Origin: Enterobacter chengduensis
GTDB taxonomy: Bacteria > Pseudomonadota > Gammaproteobacteria > Enterobacterales > Enterobacteriaceae
DNA length: 64,000 nucleotides
Direction: 5' to 3'
NCBI RefSeq assembly: GCF_001984825.2
Contig: NZ_CP043318.1
Span: 2,356,001 to 2,420,000, forward strand
The notes under the pieces were generated by a model that saw nothing but the letters and a program-made list of their open reading frames with translations, was not told the origin of the DNA and did no database searches. Positions 55,523 to 64,000 of this stretch are shown piece after piece; within the stretch, counting starts at the first letter, position 1; each line of letters begins with the position of its first letter. A program made the translations under genes and the position numbers.

Positions 55523-55720
55523 TCAGGCCCTCTTCAGCGTGTTGACGTGACGCAGAAAATCCTGCCGCACCTCGTTGCTTTTGTAGTTCACCGAGGCGTT
55601 CCCGTCCTGGTCGATAATGATGCGATCGCCATCTTCAACGGCTTCAATAATTTCCTGCTGGCTCATTACCTGGAGCAGGGACTCGGGGCTGGAGAAAAGG
55701 GAGAAAAAGAAACGTTTCAC
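55523..55720 (-). CDS. Unknown 65-residue protein
   Basis: Read from GTG at 55720, which has AGGA seven bases upstream; a shorter start at the internal ATG (MSQQEIIEA) would give 47 residues. Small, charged, with AVEDGDRIIIDQDGNASVNY near the middle. Not recognised. Coupled to the membrane protein that follows; a regulator or subunit of it is possible but only by position. Confidence 0.6.
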   Translation of the reverse strand: MKRFFFSLFSSPESLLQVMSQQEIIEAVEDGDRIIIDQDGNASVNYKSNEVRQDFLRHVNTLKRA

Positions 55721-55799
55721 GAGGGCATCCTGATGAATAAAAAGGATAAGCCTGGAAGAAGACCGGCGAGTTTGCCTTAAGGATATCCTGAAAGTTAAA

Positions 55800-55832
55800 G
55801 CCGGGTGGCGGCTGCGCCTTACCCGGCCTACA
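55800..55832. repeat. REP element
   Basis: GCCGGGTGGCGGCTGCGCC followed by TTACCCGGCCTACA, a single REP unit in the gap before the lipid-modification operon. Confidence 0.75.
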
Positions 55833-55976
55833 AAACCCACTCTTTTGCACGACTTTAAATTATTGATATATATTAAAAATAAAAAATAGGTCATCACAAA
55901 CTTGGACAAATAACGTTAATTGTGTAAGTTTTAATTATGCGATTACGCCACGTTGTATACAGCCAGGATGTGACCC

Positions 55977-56411
55977 ATGAGCACGTTGCCCTCTGTCGTG
56001 AATCGGTTTGTTGATTACTACGCCGCGCTGGATAGCCAGCCGCCGTCCGCGCTGGTTGGACTTTATGATGCGAACGCCACGCTTATCGATCCGTTCGGCG
56101 AGCATGACGGGATTTTCGCGCTTCAGCGCTATTTCACCCATTTACTGGCCAACGTCGAGCATTGCCGTTTTACCATCGATGACCCACTGTGCGGCGAAAA
56201 CCGGTTTGTCGTCACCTGGGTGATGCACTGGTCGCACCCGCGCATTGCCGGGGGAGAGCCGCTCGAACTGCCGGGCTGTTCGGTCGTTGAGACCAAAAAC
56301 GACCTCATCACGCGCCAGCGCGACTACTACGATGCGGGTGAGATGATCTACGAACATCTTCCCCTGCTTGGCTGGGCGGTTCGCGGCGTGAAGCGGAGGG
56401 TCAAATCATGA
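55977..56411 (+). CDS. NTF2/SnoaL-like protein, first gene of the lipid operon
   Basis: 144-residue soluble NTF2-like protein (PPSALVGLYDANATLIDPFGEHDG). Proteins of this kind begin similar CFA-synthase-like operons in Vibrio and Pseudomonas, as I recall. AGGA precedes the ATG. Its stop overlaps the next start (ATGA). Confidence 0.85.
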   Translation: MSTLPSVVNRFVDYYAALDSQPPSALVGLYDANATLIDPFGEHDGIFALQRYFTHLLANVEHCRFTIDDPLCGENRFVVTWVMHWSHPRIAGGEPLELPGCSVVETKNDLITRQRDYYDAGEMIYEHLPLLGWAVRGVKRRVKS

Positions 56412-57127
56412 AGACGGTACTGATTACCGGCGCAAGCTCGGGTATCGGTGCCGGGCTGGCGAAATCCTTCTCCGCTGACGGCTACCATGTGATTGCCTGC
56501 GGGCGCGATCCGGCGCGTCTGGAAGCACTGCATAAAACCTGTCCCAACCTCACCGTTCGCCTGTTCGATATGACAGACAGGGACGCCTGTCGCCAGGCGC
56601 TGACCGGCAGCTACGCCGATCTGATTATTCTCTGCGCCGGTACCTGCGAATATCTCGACGGAGGCGTGGTGGATGCGGCGCTGGTGGAGCGGGTAATGGC
56701 GACAAATTTCCTCGGCCCGGTGAACTGTATTGAGGCGCTGCAGCCGCAGCTGGTCGCGGGAAACCGCGTGGTGCTGGTGAGCTCCATGGCCCACTGGCTG
56801 CCTTTTCCTCGGGCAGAGGCCTACGGCGCGTCCAAAGCGGCGCTGAGCTGGTTTGCCGAGAGCCTGCGCCTGGACTGGGAGCCAAAAGGGATTGCCGTCA
56901 CGCTGGTCTCTCCGGGTTTTGTTGACACGCCGCTGACGCAAAAAAACGATTTTGCCATGCCCGGAAGGGTGAGCGTTGACGAGGCGGTCAAGGCGATCCG
57001 TACCGGCCTGGCGGCAGGGAAAATGCATATCGCGTTTCCCACCGGGTTTGGCTTCATTTTGCGGCTGCTCTCCGGGCTGCCCGCGTCTCTTCAGCGCGCG
57101 CTGCTGCGCAGGATGGTGCGTTCATGA
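56408..57127 (+). CDS. Short-chain dehydrogenase of the lipid operon
   Basis: 239-residue SDR: cofactor motif TGASSGIGAG, catalytic serine in LVSSM and YGASKAA. Probably acts on a fatty-acyl or lipid alcohol/ketone; substrate unknown. ATGA overlaps both neighbours. Confidence 0.9.
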   Translation: MKTVLITGASSGIGAGLAKSFSADGYHVIACGRDPARLEALHKTCPNLTVRLFDMTDRDACRQALTGSYADLIILCAGTCEYLDGGVVDAALVERVMATNFLGPVNCIEALQPQLVAGNRVVLVSSMAHWLPFPRAEAYGASKAALSWFAESLRLDWEPKGIAVTLVSPGFVDTPLTQKNDFAMPGRVSVDEAVKAIRTGLAAGKMHIAFPTGFGFILRLLSGLPASLQRALLRRMVRS

Positions 57128-58383
57128 ACATTGCGATTATCGGCAGCGGCATTGCCGGGCTCACCTGCGCCTGGCGGCTGGCCGGGCACCATCAGGTTAC
57201 CCTGTTCGAGGCGGGATCCACGCCGGGCGGCCATACCGCAACGGTGGACGTATCGACGCCGCAGGGTAACTATGCGATCGACACCGGGTTTATCGTCTAC
57301 AACGACCGCACCTATCCGCGCTTTATGGGCCTGCTCAGCGAGCTGGGCATCAGCGGGCAAAAAACGCAGATGAGCTTTTCGGTGCACAATCCGGCGACGG
57401 GGCTTGAGTACAACGGCCACACGCTGACGTCGCTGTTTGCCCAGCGCCGAAACCTGGTGAATTCGGCATTCTGGCGGCTGCTCGGCGAGATCGTCCGCTT
57501 CAATCGTCTGGCAAAACGGGCGCTGGAGGGGGAGGTCGACCCTAACGCCACGCTGGAGACGTTTTTGCAACAGCACGGCTTCACGCCGTTTTTTGCGCGC
57601 CACTACATTCTGCCGATGGGGGCCGCCATCTGGTCGTCGTCGCTGCAGGAGATGAAGCGTTTCCCGCTGCCGCTCTTTTTACGTTTCTTCCAGAACCACG
57701 GCCTGCTGGATATTACCCAGCGCCCGCAGTGGTACGTGGTGCCGGGGGGCTCGCGGGAGTATATCCGCGCCATGCTCGACAAGCTGGGGGACCGGCTTAC
57801 GCTGCGCCTCAACGCGCCGGTGCAGCGTGTGGCCCGCCACGAGCACGGCGTGACGCTTCAGCTCGAAAACGGCAGCCATACCTTCGATCGGGTGATTTTT
57901 GCCTGCCACTCCGCCCAGGCCCTGGCGATGCTTGATGACCCGACGCCCGCAGAGCGCGAGGTGCTGGGCGATATCGGCTGGCAGCGCAACGAGGTGGTGT
58001 TACACAGCGATCCGCGCTGGCTGCCGGTGCGCAAGCGCGCGTGGGCCAGCTGGAACTACCGTCTGGGCGCTCGGGAGCAGGCCAGCGCCTGCGTGACTTA
58101 CAACATGAACATTCTGCAGGGGCTGCCAGAGGGGAGCCCGCTGTTCTGCGTCACCCTGAATCCGGACGCACCGGTGGATGAACGTTTCGTTCTGCAGCGC
58201 TTTGTCTATGAACACCCGCTGTTTAATCCGCAAAGCTGGCGGGCGCAGGCCCGGCGCGGCGAGATCAACGGTCACCGGCTGAGCTGGTACTGCGGAGCGT
58301 ACTGGTACAACGGTTTCCATGAAGACGGCGTGCGCAGCGCGCTGGACGTGGTGAATGCCATCGCCGCCGGAGAGGGGAACTGA
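57124..58383 (+). CDS. Flavin amine-oxidase-like oxidoreductase
   Basis: 419 residues with N-terminal FAD motif [15 protein letters not shown] and GGHTATVDV, a Rossmann amine-oxidase-like protein that is standard beside CFA-synthase-like methyltransferases. In Rhodobacter, proteins of this type desaturate methylated fatty acyl chains on the way to furan fatty acids; that role here is inference. One base separates it from the next gene. Confidence 0.9.
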   Translation: MNIAIIGSGIAGLTCAWRLAGHHQVTLFEAGSTPGGHTATVDVSTPQGNYAIDTGFIVYNDRTYPRFMGLLSELGISGQKTQMSFSVHNPATGLEYNGHTLTSLFAQRRNLVNSAFWRLLGEIVRFNRLAKRALEGEVDPNATLETFLQQHGFTPFFARHYILPMGAAIWSSSLQEMKRFPLPLFLRFFQNHGLLDITQRPQWYVVPGGSREYIRAMLDKLGDRLTLRLNAPVQRVARHEHGVTLQLENGSHTFDRVIFACHSAQALAMLDDPTPAEREVLGDIGWQRNEVVLHSDPRWLPVRKRAWASWNYRLGAREQASACVTYNMNILQGLPEGSPLFCVTLNPDAPVDERFVLQRFVYEHPLFNPQSWRAQARRGEINGHRLSWYCGAYWYNGFHEDGVRSALDVVNAIAAGEGN

Positions 58384-58384
58384 A

Positions 58385-59107
58385 ATGAACAGCTGCCTCT
58401 ATCACGGCGTACTGCGCCACCGCCGCCTCCAGCCGAAAAACCACGAATTCAGCTACAGCGTCTTTATGGCCTGGCTTGATCTTGACGAGCTGGCGCTGCT
58501 GCCGTCCGTCGGGGTGCGGCGCAATCGCTTTGCCGCCGCCTCGTTCCATGACGCGGACTATCCGCTCGGCGCGCCGCTCAAGGAGAACGTGCTGAGCAGG
58601 CTGGAGAGCCTGACCGGCGAGCGTACGGACGGGCGGGTCATGCTTCTGACGCAGCTGCGCTATTTCGGCTTTCACTTCAATCCGGTCAACTTTTACTACT
58701 GCTACGACGGGAAGGGAACGCTGCGCTGGGTGCTGGCGGAGGTGCGTAACACGCCGTGGAACCAACGCCATTACTATGCCGTCAACGGACAGGATGCGCA
58801 GCCCACGGAAAAAGCGTTTCACGTTTCCCCCTTTAACCCGATGGACATGATGTATCACTGGCGCTTTAACGCCCCCGATAACACGCTGCATATGCATATT
58901 GAAAACCATCAGGATGAGAAGGTCTTTGACGCCACGCTGGCGCTGCGTCGGGAGCCGTTGACGCGCCCGGCGCTACGCTCGCTGCTGCTGCGCATCCCCC
59001 TGATGACCCTGAAAACCGTTTTTGCCATTTACTGGCAGGCGCTGCGGCTGTGGCTCAAGCGCGTGCCGCTGTATAACCATCCCGTCAGCAGGAGTGAACG
59101 CTCATGA
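58385..59107 (+). CDS. DUF1365 family protein
   Basis: 240-residue protein of the DUF1365 family, with [32 protein letters not shown] and [13 protein letters not shown]. The family nearly always accompanies CFA-synthase-like genes; a histidine- and aromatic-rich lipocalin-like fold is possible. Function unknown. Confidence 0.9.
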   Translation: MNSCLYHGVLRHRRLQPKNHEFSYSVFMAWLDLDELALLPSVGVRRNRFAAASFHDADYPLGAPLKENVLSRLESLTGERTDGRVMLLTQLRYFGFHFNPVNFYYCYDGKGTLRWVLAEVRNTPWNQRHYYAVNGQDAQPTEKAFHVSPFNPMDMMYHWRFNAPDNTLHMHIENHQDEKVFDATLALRREPLTRPALRSLLLRIPLMTLKTVFAIYWQALRLWLKRVPLYNHPVSRSERS

Positions 59108-60324
59108 CCGATCCCGTCTTTGCGCTAGAACCCGATATCCCGCGCAACGTCCGCATCGCGCGATGGCTGCTGTTTCGTCTGTTAAGCGGCATTCGCGGCG
59201 GCTCGCTCACCCTGCGTGAAGGCGCGCAGACCTTTCATTTTGGTGAGACATCCTCCAGGCTGCACGCCGACGTGCAGATCCTTACGCCCGGCGTCTACTG
59301 GCGCGTCTTGACGGGCGGGAGCCTTGCTGCGGCAGAAGCCTGGATGGACGGGGAATGGGAAACCGCGCAGCTCACGCCGCTTCTGGAGCTGCTGGCCCTG
59401 AATAGCGACGTGCTTGGCCGTCTGGAAAAAGGCTTTCGCCTGCTCGGCCGACCGCTGGAACGTTTACGCCACTGGACGCGGCGTAACTCCCGCGCCCAGG
59501 CGCGCGAAAATATTGCCGCCCATTACGATCTGGGCAACACCTTTTATGCCCACTTTCTGGATGAAGAGCTGCTTTACTCCAGCGCGCTGTTTACCGCCGA
59601 TGAGCAGGATCTCACGGCGGCTCAGCAGGCCAAAATGGCGCGTCTGTGCGACCAGCTGGCGCTAGGCCCGACTGACCATCTGCTGGAAATCGGCACCGGC
59701 TGGGGGGCGATGGCGGAATTTGCCGCCCGTCACTACGGCTGTCGGGTGACCACCACCACGCTGTCGCAGGAGCAATATAACTGGGCGACCGAGCGGATCG
59801 CCCGCGCCGGGCTGCAGGACCGGGTTGAGGTGCTGCTCTGCGACTATCGCGACCTCACCGGCCAGTACGACAAGCTGGTCTCTATAGAGATGATTGAAGC
59901 AGTGGGGCAACGCTATTTGCCCACGTTCTTCCGCACCTGCCAGGCGCGGCTGCGCCCCGGGGGTCGGATGGCGATTCAGGCCATTACCATTCAGGACCAG
60001 CGCTATCGCGACTACAGCAAAAGCGTCGATTTCATCCAGCGCTACATTTTTCCCGGCGGCTTCCTGCCGAGCATTACGGCGATGAACGAGCTGATGACGC
60101 GCCACACCGATTTCGTGGTGCGCAACCTCTTCGACATGGGGCCAGACTATGCCCGCACGCTGGCACACTGGCGGCAGCGCTTCGTCCACGCCTGGCAGGA
60201 GATTGAAAAGCTCGGCTTCGATGACCGGTTCCGCCGGATGTGGCTGTACTACTTTGGCTACTGCGAAGCCGGGTTCAACGCTCGCACCATCAGCGTGGTG
60301 CAGCTGACCGCCGAGCGCGTATGA
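59104..60324 (+). CDS. CFA-synthase-like SAM-dependent fatty acyl methyltransferase
   Basis: 406 residues. SAM-binding motif [19 protein letters not shown] with [10 protein letters not shown], and the active-site segment [14 protein letters not shown], all as in cyclopropane fatty acid synthases. It would methylate unsaturated phospholipid acyl chains using SAM. The operon context (flavin oxidase, DUF1365, SDR) differs from housekeeping cfa and suggests a modified product such as a methylated or furan fatty acid. Overlaps neighbours by 4 bp. Confidence 0.93.
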   Translation: MTDPVFALEPDIPRNVRIARWLLFRLLSGIRGGSLTLREGAQTFHFGETSSRLHADVQILTPGVYWRVLTGGSLAAAEAWMDGEWETAQLTPLLELLALNSDVLGRLEKGFRLLGRPLERLRHWTRRNSRAQARENIAAHYDLGNTFYAHFLDEELLYSSALFTADEQDLTAAQQAKMARLCDQLALGPTDHLLEIGTGWGAMAEFAARHYGCRVTTTTLSQEQYNWATERIARAGLQDRVEVLLCDYRDLTGQYDKLVSIEMIEAVGQRYLPTFFRTCQARLRPGGRMAIQAITIQDQRYRDYSKSVDFIQRYIFPGGFLPSITAMNELMTRHTDFVVRNLFDMGPDYARTLAHWRQRFVHAWQEIEKLGFDDRFRRMWLYYFGYCEAGFNARTISVVQLTAERV

Positions 60325-60806
60325 GACGTTATCTTCAGGTCTTCCTGCTGGCCGTCGCGTTCGATCTTTACTGGGCGCTGGTGGTTATCTTTCGCGAAAA
60401 GGGCCTGATTACCTGGTTCGCGCTGGCGATCCTGGCGTGCCTGCTTTTGCCGTCAACGTACCGTTTTTACGCTCTCGGGCTTGCGGCGGCGGGCAGCCTG
60501 CTTGACGCGCTCTGGGCCTTGACCGGGCTGATTGCCTTCACGGGCGAGTCCGTAATGCCGCTATGGATGGTGGCGCTGTGGCTGATGTTCGCCACGGTCT
60601 GGACGCAGCTGACGCGCACCACCACGTTACCCGGCTGGCTGCTGACCCTACTGGCCGCCGTGGGCGGGCCGGTGGCCTACCTGTTTGGCGAGAGGCTGGG
60701 GGGGATTACGTTTCTGGAGCCAACCTTTATCGTCGTCAGCTGGATGGCACCGGGCTGGCTGGTGCTAATGCTGTTTTTCCACCTGCTAATGGGGAGACAA
60801 AAATGA
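60321..60806 (+). CDS. DUF2878 membrane protein
   Basis: 161-residue inner-membrane protein with about five helices (LQVFLLAVAFDLYWALVVIF, then four more). DUF2878 family, no known function; conserved with CFA-like operons. Begins ATGA within the preceding stop. Confidence 0.87.
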   Translation: MRRYLQVFLLAVAFDLYWALVVIFREKGLITWFALAILACLLLPSTYRFYALGLAAAGSLLDALWALTGLIAFTGESVMPLWMVALWLMFATVWTQLTRTTTLPGWLLTLLAAVGGPVAYLFGERLGGITFLEPTFIVVSWMAPGWLVLMLFFHLLMGRQK

Positions 60807-61327
60807 GAGCTGCGGTTCTGCTGTTTTGGCTGGCGCTGGTGGTTCCCGTTGCGCAGTCCGCCGACTGGCTGGCCTGGCGGAAGGTGGGCGACGCCACGCT
60901 CACCTGGGGACCGTTCACCGTCTATACCTCTCAGCTGCGCACGCCGGATGGCCGTTACAGCGGGGAGAATCAGGATCAGGCGCTGATAATTACCTACGCG
61001 CGCGACATCGATCGGGGCGAGCTGGTTGAGGCGACCCGCGACCAGTGGCAGGCGCAGGGCATCCTGGCGCAGGAGCCGCAAAGTGAAGCCTGGCTGCGGA
61101 TGCTTGAGTCGCTGTGGCCGGATGTGCGACCGGGCTCGCAGCTGGCGTTTGTTCTCAATAATAAGCAGGGGCAGTTCTGGTATCGCGAGCCGACGACCCA
61201 AAAAACCTTTATCCCACTCGGATCGCGCCAGTCAGAGGCGTTCAGCACCCGCTTTCTGGCCATCTGGCTTGATCCCCGCACGCAATATCCTGAACTGCGT
61301 CAGCAGTTAATCGGAGGCCAAAAATGA
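60803..61327 (+). CDS. Exported chalcone-isomerase-like protein
   Basis: 174 residues, signal peptide ending VAQSADW, then a chalcone-isomerase-like domain with WGPFTVYTSQLRTPDG and FIPLGSRQSEAFSTRFLAIWLDP. Bacterial members bind lipid or heme-like ligands rather than act as plant enzymes; function here is unknown. 4-bp overlaps on both sides. Confidence 0.87.
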   Translation: MRAAVLLFWLALVVPVAQSADWLAWRKVGDATLTWGPFTVYTSQLRTPDGRYSGENQDQALIITYARDIDRGELVEATRDQWQAQGILAQEPQSEAWLRMLESLWPDVRPGSQLAFVLNNKQGQFWYREPTTQKTFIPLGSRQSEAFSTRFLAIWLDPRTQYPELRQQLIGGQK

Positions 61328-61851
61328 AACGTATTCTGATGATGGCGCTGGCATTGACGATGCTGCTGGCGGGCTGTAGCACCGAGGTGGCCGAGTATAA
61401 AGAGCAGCAGCCTCGGCTTGATATCTTCCACTATTTCCAGGGCAAAACCGAAGCGTGGGGCATGGTGCAGGATCGCAGCGGTAAACAGCTCCGCCGCTTT
61501 CACGTGGAGATTGCCGGGGATGTTATCGGCGATACGCTGACGCTGAATGAGCACTTTGTCTACGACGATGGCGAGAAGCAGCAGCGGGTCTGGCATATCC
61601 GTCGGCTGGGGAACGATCGCTACGAAGGAACGGCGGGGGATATCGAGGGAGTTGCCACGGGGCAGGCCGCAGGCAACGCCTTTAACTGGCATTACAGCAT
61701 GAACGTGAAGGCCAACGGCAGCACCTGGCTGCTGAAGTTCGACGACTGGATGTACCTGCAGGATGAGACGCATCTGTTTAATAAGACCGAGCTGAAGAAG
61801 CTGGGCGTCACCGTCGCCACGGTGACGTTGTTCTTTACTCGTAAAGCGTGA
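61324..61851 (+). CDS. DUF3833 lipoprotein
   Basis: 175-residue lipoprotein with lipobox LLAGCS (cysteine at about 18), DUF3833 family (LDIFHYFQGKTEAWGMVQDR, lipocalin-like). Last of eight coupled genes. It probably lies in the outer membrane and may bind or carry the modified lipid; that is inferred. Confidence 0.9.
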   Translation: MKRILMMALALTMLLAGCSTEVAEYKEQQPRLDIFHYFQGKTEAWGMVQDRSGKQLRRFHVEIAGDVIGDTLTLNEHFVYDDGEKQQRVWHIRRLGNDRYEGTAGDIEGVATGQAAGNAFNWHYSMNVKANGSTWLLKFDDWMYLQDETHLFNKTELKKLGVTVATVTLFFTRKA

Positions 61852-61870
61852 TGATGCGAGCAGTGAACGA

Positions 61871-61895
61871 TCCCCTCACCCTAACCCTCTCCCCA
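61871..61895. repeat. Left half of an intergenic repeat split by the insertion sequence
   Basis: CCCCTCACCCTAACCCTC... ending CCCCA at 61895; the right half continues CCCCAAAGGGGCGAGGG from 63181. Without the insertion and one CCCCA copy the two join into the CT/GA-rich palindromic repeat also seen at about 24145-24180, 36467-36503 and 36860-36890. Confidence 0.7.
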
Positions 61896-63180
61896 TGTAC
61901 GGTCCGGGGACATGGTAGACAGGTGTTCGGGGACATGGTGAACACTTTTTAACATCCTTTACCCATGGTGATCGACTTTTTCTTCAGGTCGATCACCCCC
62001 ACTTTCGTGCTGTACCACCACACTTCATAGCAGCCATCCTCCTGCGTCTCCTTCAGCCCCACCCGTTCTCCCCTGAACGCCTTTCCTGCATTCAGACTGG
62101 CTCCCTGTAAGCTCAGCTTCCCGCTGATATCCACTTTCCTGACCAGCACACCTTCATCGTATTCCGGGGGCGTCACGCTGCCGCTGTACTGCCGCCCAGA
62201 CGGCTGATAGCGTGAGGCCGGGACCGCCATATCCAGCGCCTCGTGCGGGCGTTCAAGGTTATAGACCGTCCGCCAGTGGTCAAAGGCACGCTGCAGCTCG
62301 CCGCTGTCCGCGAACCATTTCCCCTGCAGCACTTCCGCCTTCAGGCTGCGGTGAAAACGCTCCAGCTTGCCCTGCGTCTGCGGATGATATGGCCGGGAGT
62401 GACCCACCTTAATACCCAGACGCATCAGCCACAGCTCCAGCGCCGTCCAGATGCCGGTTGTGTCGCCCCACGGTGAGCCGTTATCCATCGTCATCCGGTC
62501 CGGCAGGCCGTAGCGTTCAAAGACGCTGACCAGCTGTTGCTGCACGGTCTCACGCCGTTCATCGGTACAGTGTGTGAGGCACAGGGAAAAACGGGAGTGG
62601 TCGTCGAGCAGGGTGAGCGGATGGCAGCGGCCGCCGCCAAAGGGGAAGTGCCCCTTAAAATCCATCTGCCAGAGCCGGTTCGGGGCGTCATGTTCGAACC
62701 GTCCGGTGGCCGGAATACCCGGAGCCGTGCCGGGCAGCAGGCCGTGACGGGCCATCAGGTTATGGACAGTGCTGAAGGCAGGCATACGGTGTCCCTGGTC
62801 TTCCAGCCAGCGCTTAATCTTGCGGGCGCCCCAGCGTTCATGACGGTCATGGGCCATGCGCAGCAGGGCGGTGACGTCGTCAGACGAGCGGTTGGGGGAA
62901 TGATGCGGCGTGCGGGGGCGGTCCTGCAGGCCGGGTTCGCCCTCGACAGCCCAGCGCTGAAGCCACTTGTAGCCGGTAGCAGGTGAAATGCCGTAGCGGC
63001 GGCAGAGGGAACGGATGTTCGCCCCGTCCTGCGAGGCGAACAAAACAAACTCGGTACGTAATGACATGGTATCTCTCGCATCCCACGGCATAAGCGACTC
63101 CATAAACGGGTTCTTATGCCTTAGTTGTAAGTGTCTACCATGTCCCCGAACAAGTGTTCACTATGTCCCCGGACTGTACA
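61896..63180 (-). mobile_element. IS481-family insertion sequence, complete
   Basis: 1285-bp element. Both ends begin TGTACNGTCCGGGGACAT and match as inverted repeats over about 51 bp with about 8 mismatches. Each end contains two copies of CGGGGACAT 23 bp apart. A 5-bp target duplication CCCCA lies at 61891-61895 and 63181-63185. It carries one intact transposase and sits inside an intergenic repeat, so no gene is broken. Confidence 0.93.
61949..63091 (-). CDS. IS481-family transposase (DDE)
   Basis: 380 residues from the ATG at 63091, which has GGAG six bases upstream (ATG 63103 in frame is less likely). N-terminal helix-turn-helix (LCRRYGISPATGYKWLQRW), then the rve integrase core with catalytic Asp in LWQMDFKGH, Asp in MTMDNGSPW and Glu in GKLERFHRSLK. 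No frameshift, so it should be active. Confidence 0.95.
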   Translation of the reverse strand: MPWDARDTMSLRTEFVLFASQDGANIRSLCRRYGISPATGYKWLQRWAVEGEPGLQDRPRTPHHSPNRSSDDVTALLRMAHDRHERWGARKIKRWLEDQGHRMPAFSTVHNLMARHGLLPGTAPGIPATGRFEHDAPNRLWQMDFKGHFPFGGGRCHPLTLLDDHSRFSLCLTHCTDERRETVQQQLVSVFERYGLPDRMTMDNGSPWGDTTGIWTALELWLMRLGIKVGHSRPYHPQTQGKLERFHRSLKAEVLQGKWFADSGELQRAFDHWRTVYNLERPHEALDMAVPASRYQPSGRQYSGSVTPPEYDEGVLVRKVDISGKLSLQGASLNAGKAFRGERVGLKETQEDGCYEVWWYSTKVGVIDLKKKSITMGKGC

Positions 63181-63235
63181 CCCCAAAGGGGCGAGGGAAC
63201 AGTGTCGTGCCTACGTTCAACCCGAGGATATCATG

Positions 63236-63694
63236 TCATGCCCTGTCGGCACTGGATTTGCTACCCGAGTATATAAAGACAAGCGCAATCCCCAGGCAGA
63301 CCACCGCCCCCAGACGGCTCGGCGAAAAGGGAATGGCCGCATTACCCAGCCAGCCAAAGTTATCAATCAGCATGCTCATGGTGAGCTGGCCGAAGATCAC
63401 CGCCACCGTGGCGACGGCGGTCCCGATGCGCTGTACGGCAAGCACCATAATCACGATATAGGGCACGCCAAACATCGCCCCGAGGAGCTGCCATTTCGGC
63501 ACGTCCAGCAGCGTGGCCGCCTGCTTAGGTTCAAAGAAGAAAATGAGCAGGGCGGTCACCAGCGCGCCGACGGAAAAGGTCAGAAACGCGCTTTTAAACA
63601 CGCCCACGCTGTTGCCGAGCTGGCCGTTAATGACGGCCTGAATGCTCAGCGTCGCGCCGCCGCAGACGGCCAGAAGAATCATAATCAATGTCAT
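63236..63694 (-). CDS. DMT-type transporter (DUF606/YdcZ-like), small subunit
   Basis: 152-residue inner-membrane protein of about five helices, DUF606 family of the drug/metabolite transporter superfamily (GGATLSIQAVINGQLGNSVG is characteristic). Members usually come in adjacent pairs that act as heterodimers; the next gene is the partner. Substrate unknown. Confidence 0.88.
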   Translation of the reverse strand: MTLIMILLAVCGGATLSIQAVINGQLGNSVGVFKSAFLTFSVGALVTALLIFFFEPKQAATLLDVPKWQLLGAMFGVPYIVIMVLAVQRIGTAVATVAVIFGQLTMSMLIDNFGWLGNAAIPFSPSRLGAVVCLGIALVFIYSGSKSSADRA

Positions 63695-63697
63695 ACG

Positions 63698-64000
63698 TTA
63701 CCCCTGCGCGACCAGAACCAGTGCCGCAATGATGAACCCCAGCGCAATAATGCGCTTCCCGTTGATCTTCCTGTGCGGCGTACCCAGCAGGCCGTAGTGG
63801 TCAATGATCAGGCTTTTAAAGACCTGGCCTGCCAGAATGCCAATCATGGTCATGGCGATGCCGATGGCGGGAGTCGCCACGGTCAGGATGACCACGTATA
63901 CCGGACCGAGCACCCCGCCGAGCAGCTGCCAGCCCGGCTGGGCGAAAAACGACGGGCTGTTGCGCGGGCTGAAAAACAGCATCAGCAGAAACGTCAGCGC
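63698..64000 (-). CDS. DMT-type transporter (DUF606/YdcZ-like), partner, 5' partial
   Basis: Second DUF606 protein, 3 bp upstream of the first and related to it (GWQLLGGVLGPVYVVILTVATPAIGIAMTM). The frame is open to base 64000, so the start lies beyond the window. Together with the gene before it, it probably forms a paired small transporter. Confidence 0.85.
   Translation of the reverse strand, partial: ALTFLLMLFFSPRNSPSFFAQPGWQLLGGVLGPVYVVILTVATPAIGIAMTMIGILAGQVFKSLIIDHYGLLGTPHRKINGKRIIALGFIIAALVLVAQG

Overview
The window reads as chromosomal DNA of a member of the Enterobacteriaceae, most like Enterobacter, Leclercia or a close relative. The gene content and order match the E. coli rspAB-ydfJIZ-rspR-ydfG-dcp and ldhA-ydbH-ynbE-ydbL-feaR-feaB-tynA-paa blocks, GC is high through most of the window, and GCCGGGTGGCG-type REP sequences typical of enterics are present. 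Genus is an inference. No tRNA, rRNA, CRISPR array or prophage was seen.

Layout. Bases 1-9.8 kb hold sugar-acid genes (rspA partial, rspB, a full-length ydfJ transporter, ydfI, ydfZ), a UspG-like stress protein, the GntR regulator rspR, ydfG and dcp. Bases 9.8-13.3 kb hold a chemoreceptor behind a sequence that fits a flagellar sigma-28 promoter, a 32-residue membrane peptide and an MFS transporter. Bases 13.3-17.7 kb hold ldhA and the ydbH-ynbE-ydbL envelope operon. Bases 17.7-38.5 kb form an aromatic-amine and phenylacetate unit: TynA oxidises phenylethylamine to phenylacetaldehyde, FeaB oxidises that to phenylacetate, and PaaK, PaaABCE, PaaG, PaaZ, PaaF, PaaH and PaaJ take it through CoA thioesters to acetyl-CoA and succinyl-CoA. 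FeaR and PaaX regulate. A diguanylate cyclase sits between feaB and tynA. The paaZ-paaK block lies between two 347-bp direct repeats about 94% identical.

Bases 38.5-43.3 kb are visibly AT-richer and hold genes I cannot name: a coupled pair (PH-like/TerB-like/glycine-rich hydrophobic protein plus a 496-residue protein with a GGLIDIF motif), a putative outer-membrane barrel and a lipoprotein. This pair is the best candidate for an undescribed system. Bases 43.3-56 kb are an accessory stretch of small enzymes, an RND efflux pair with two TetR regulators, an old-yellow-enzyme reductase, SnoaL-like proteins and a further TetR with a perfect palindromic operator.

Bases 55.9-61.9 kb are an eight-gene operon, almost every junction a 4-bp overlap, built round a cyclopropane-fatty-acid-synthase-like methyltransferase and a flavin amine-oxidase-like protein, probably lipid modification. 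It is followed by an IS481-family element (61896-63180) that has split an intergenic repeat and left a CCCCA target duplication, and by two small DMT-type membrane proteins, the last cut by the window end.
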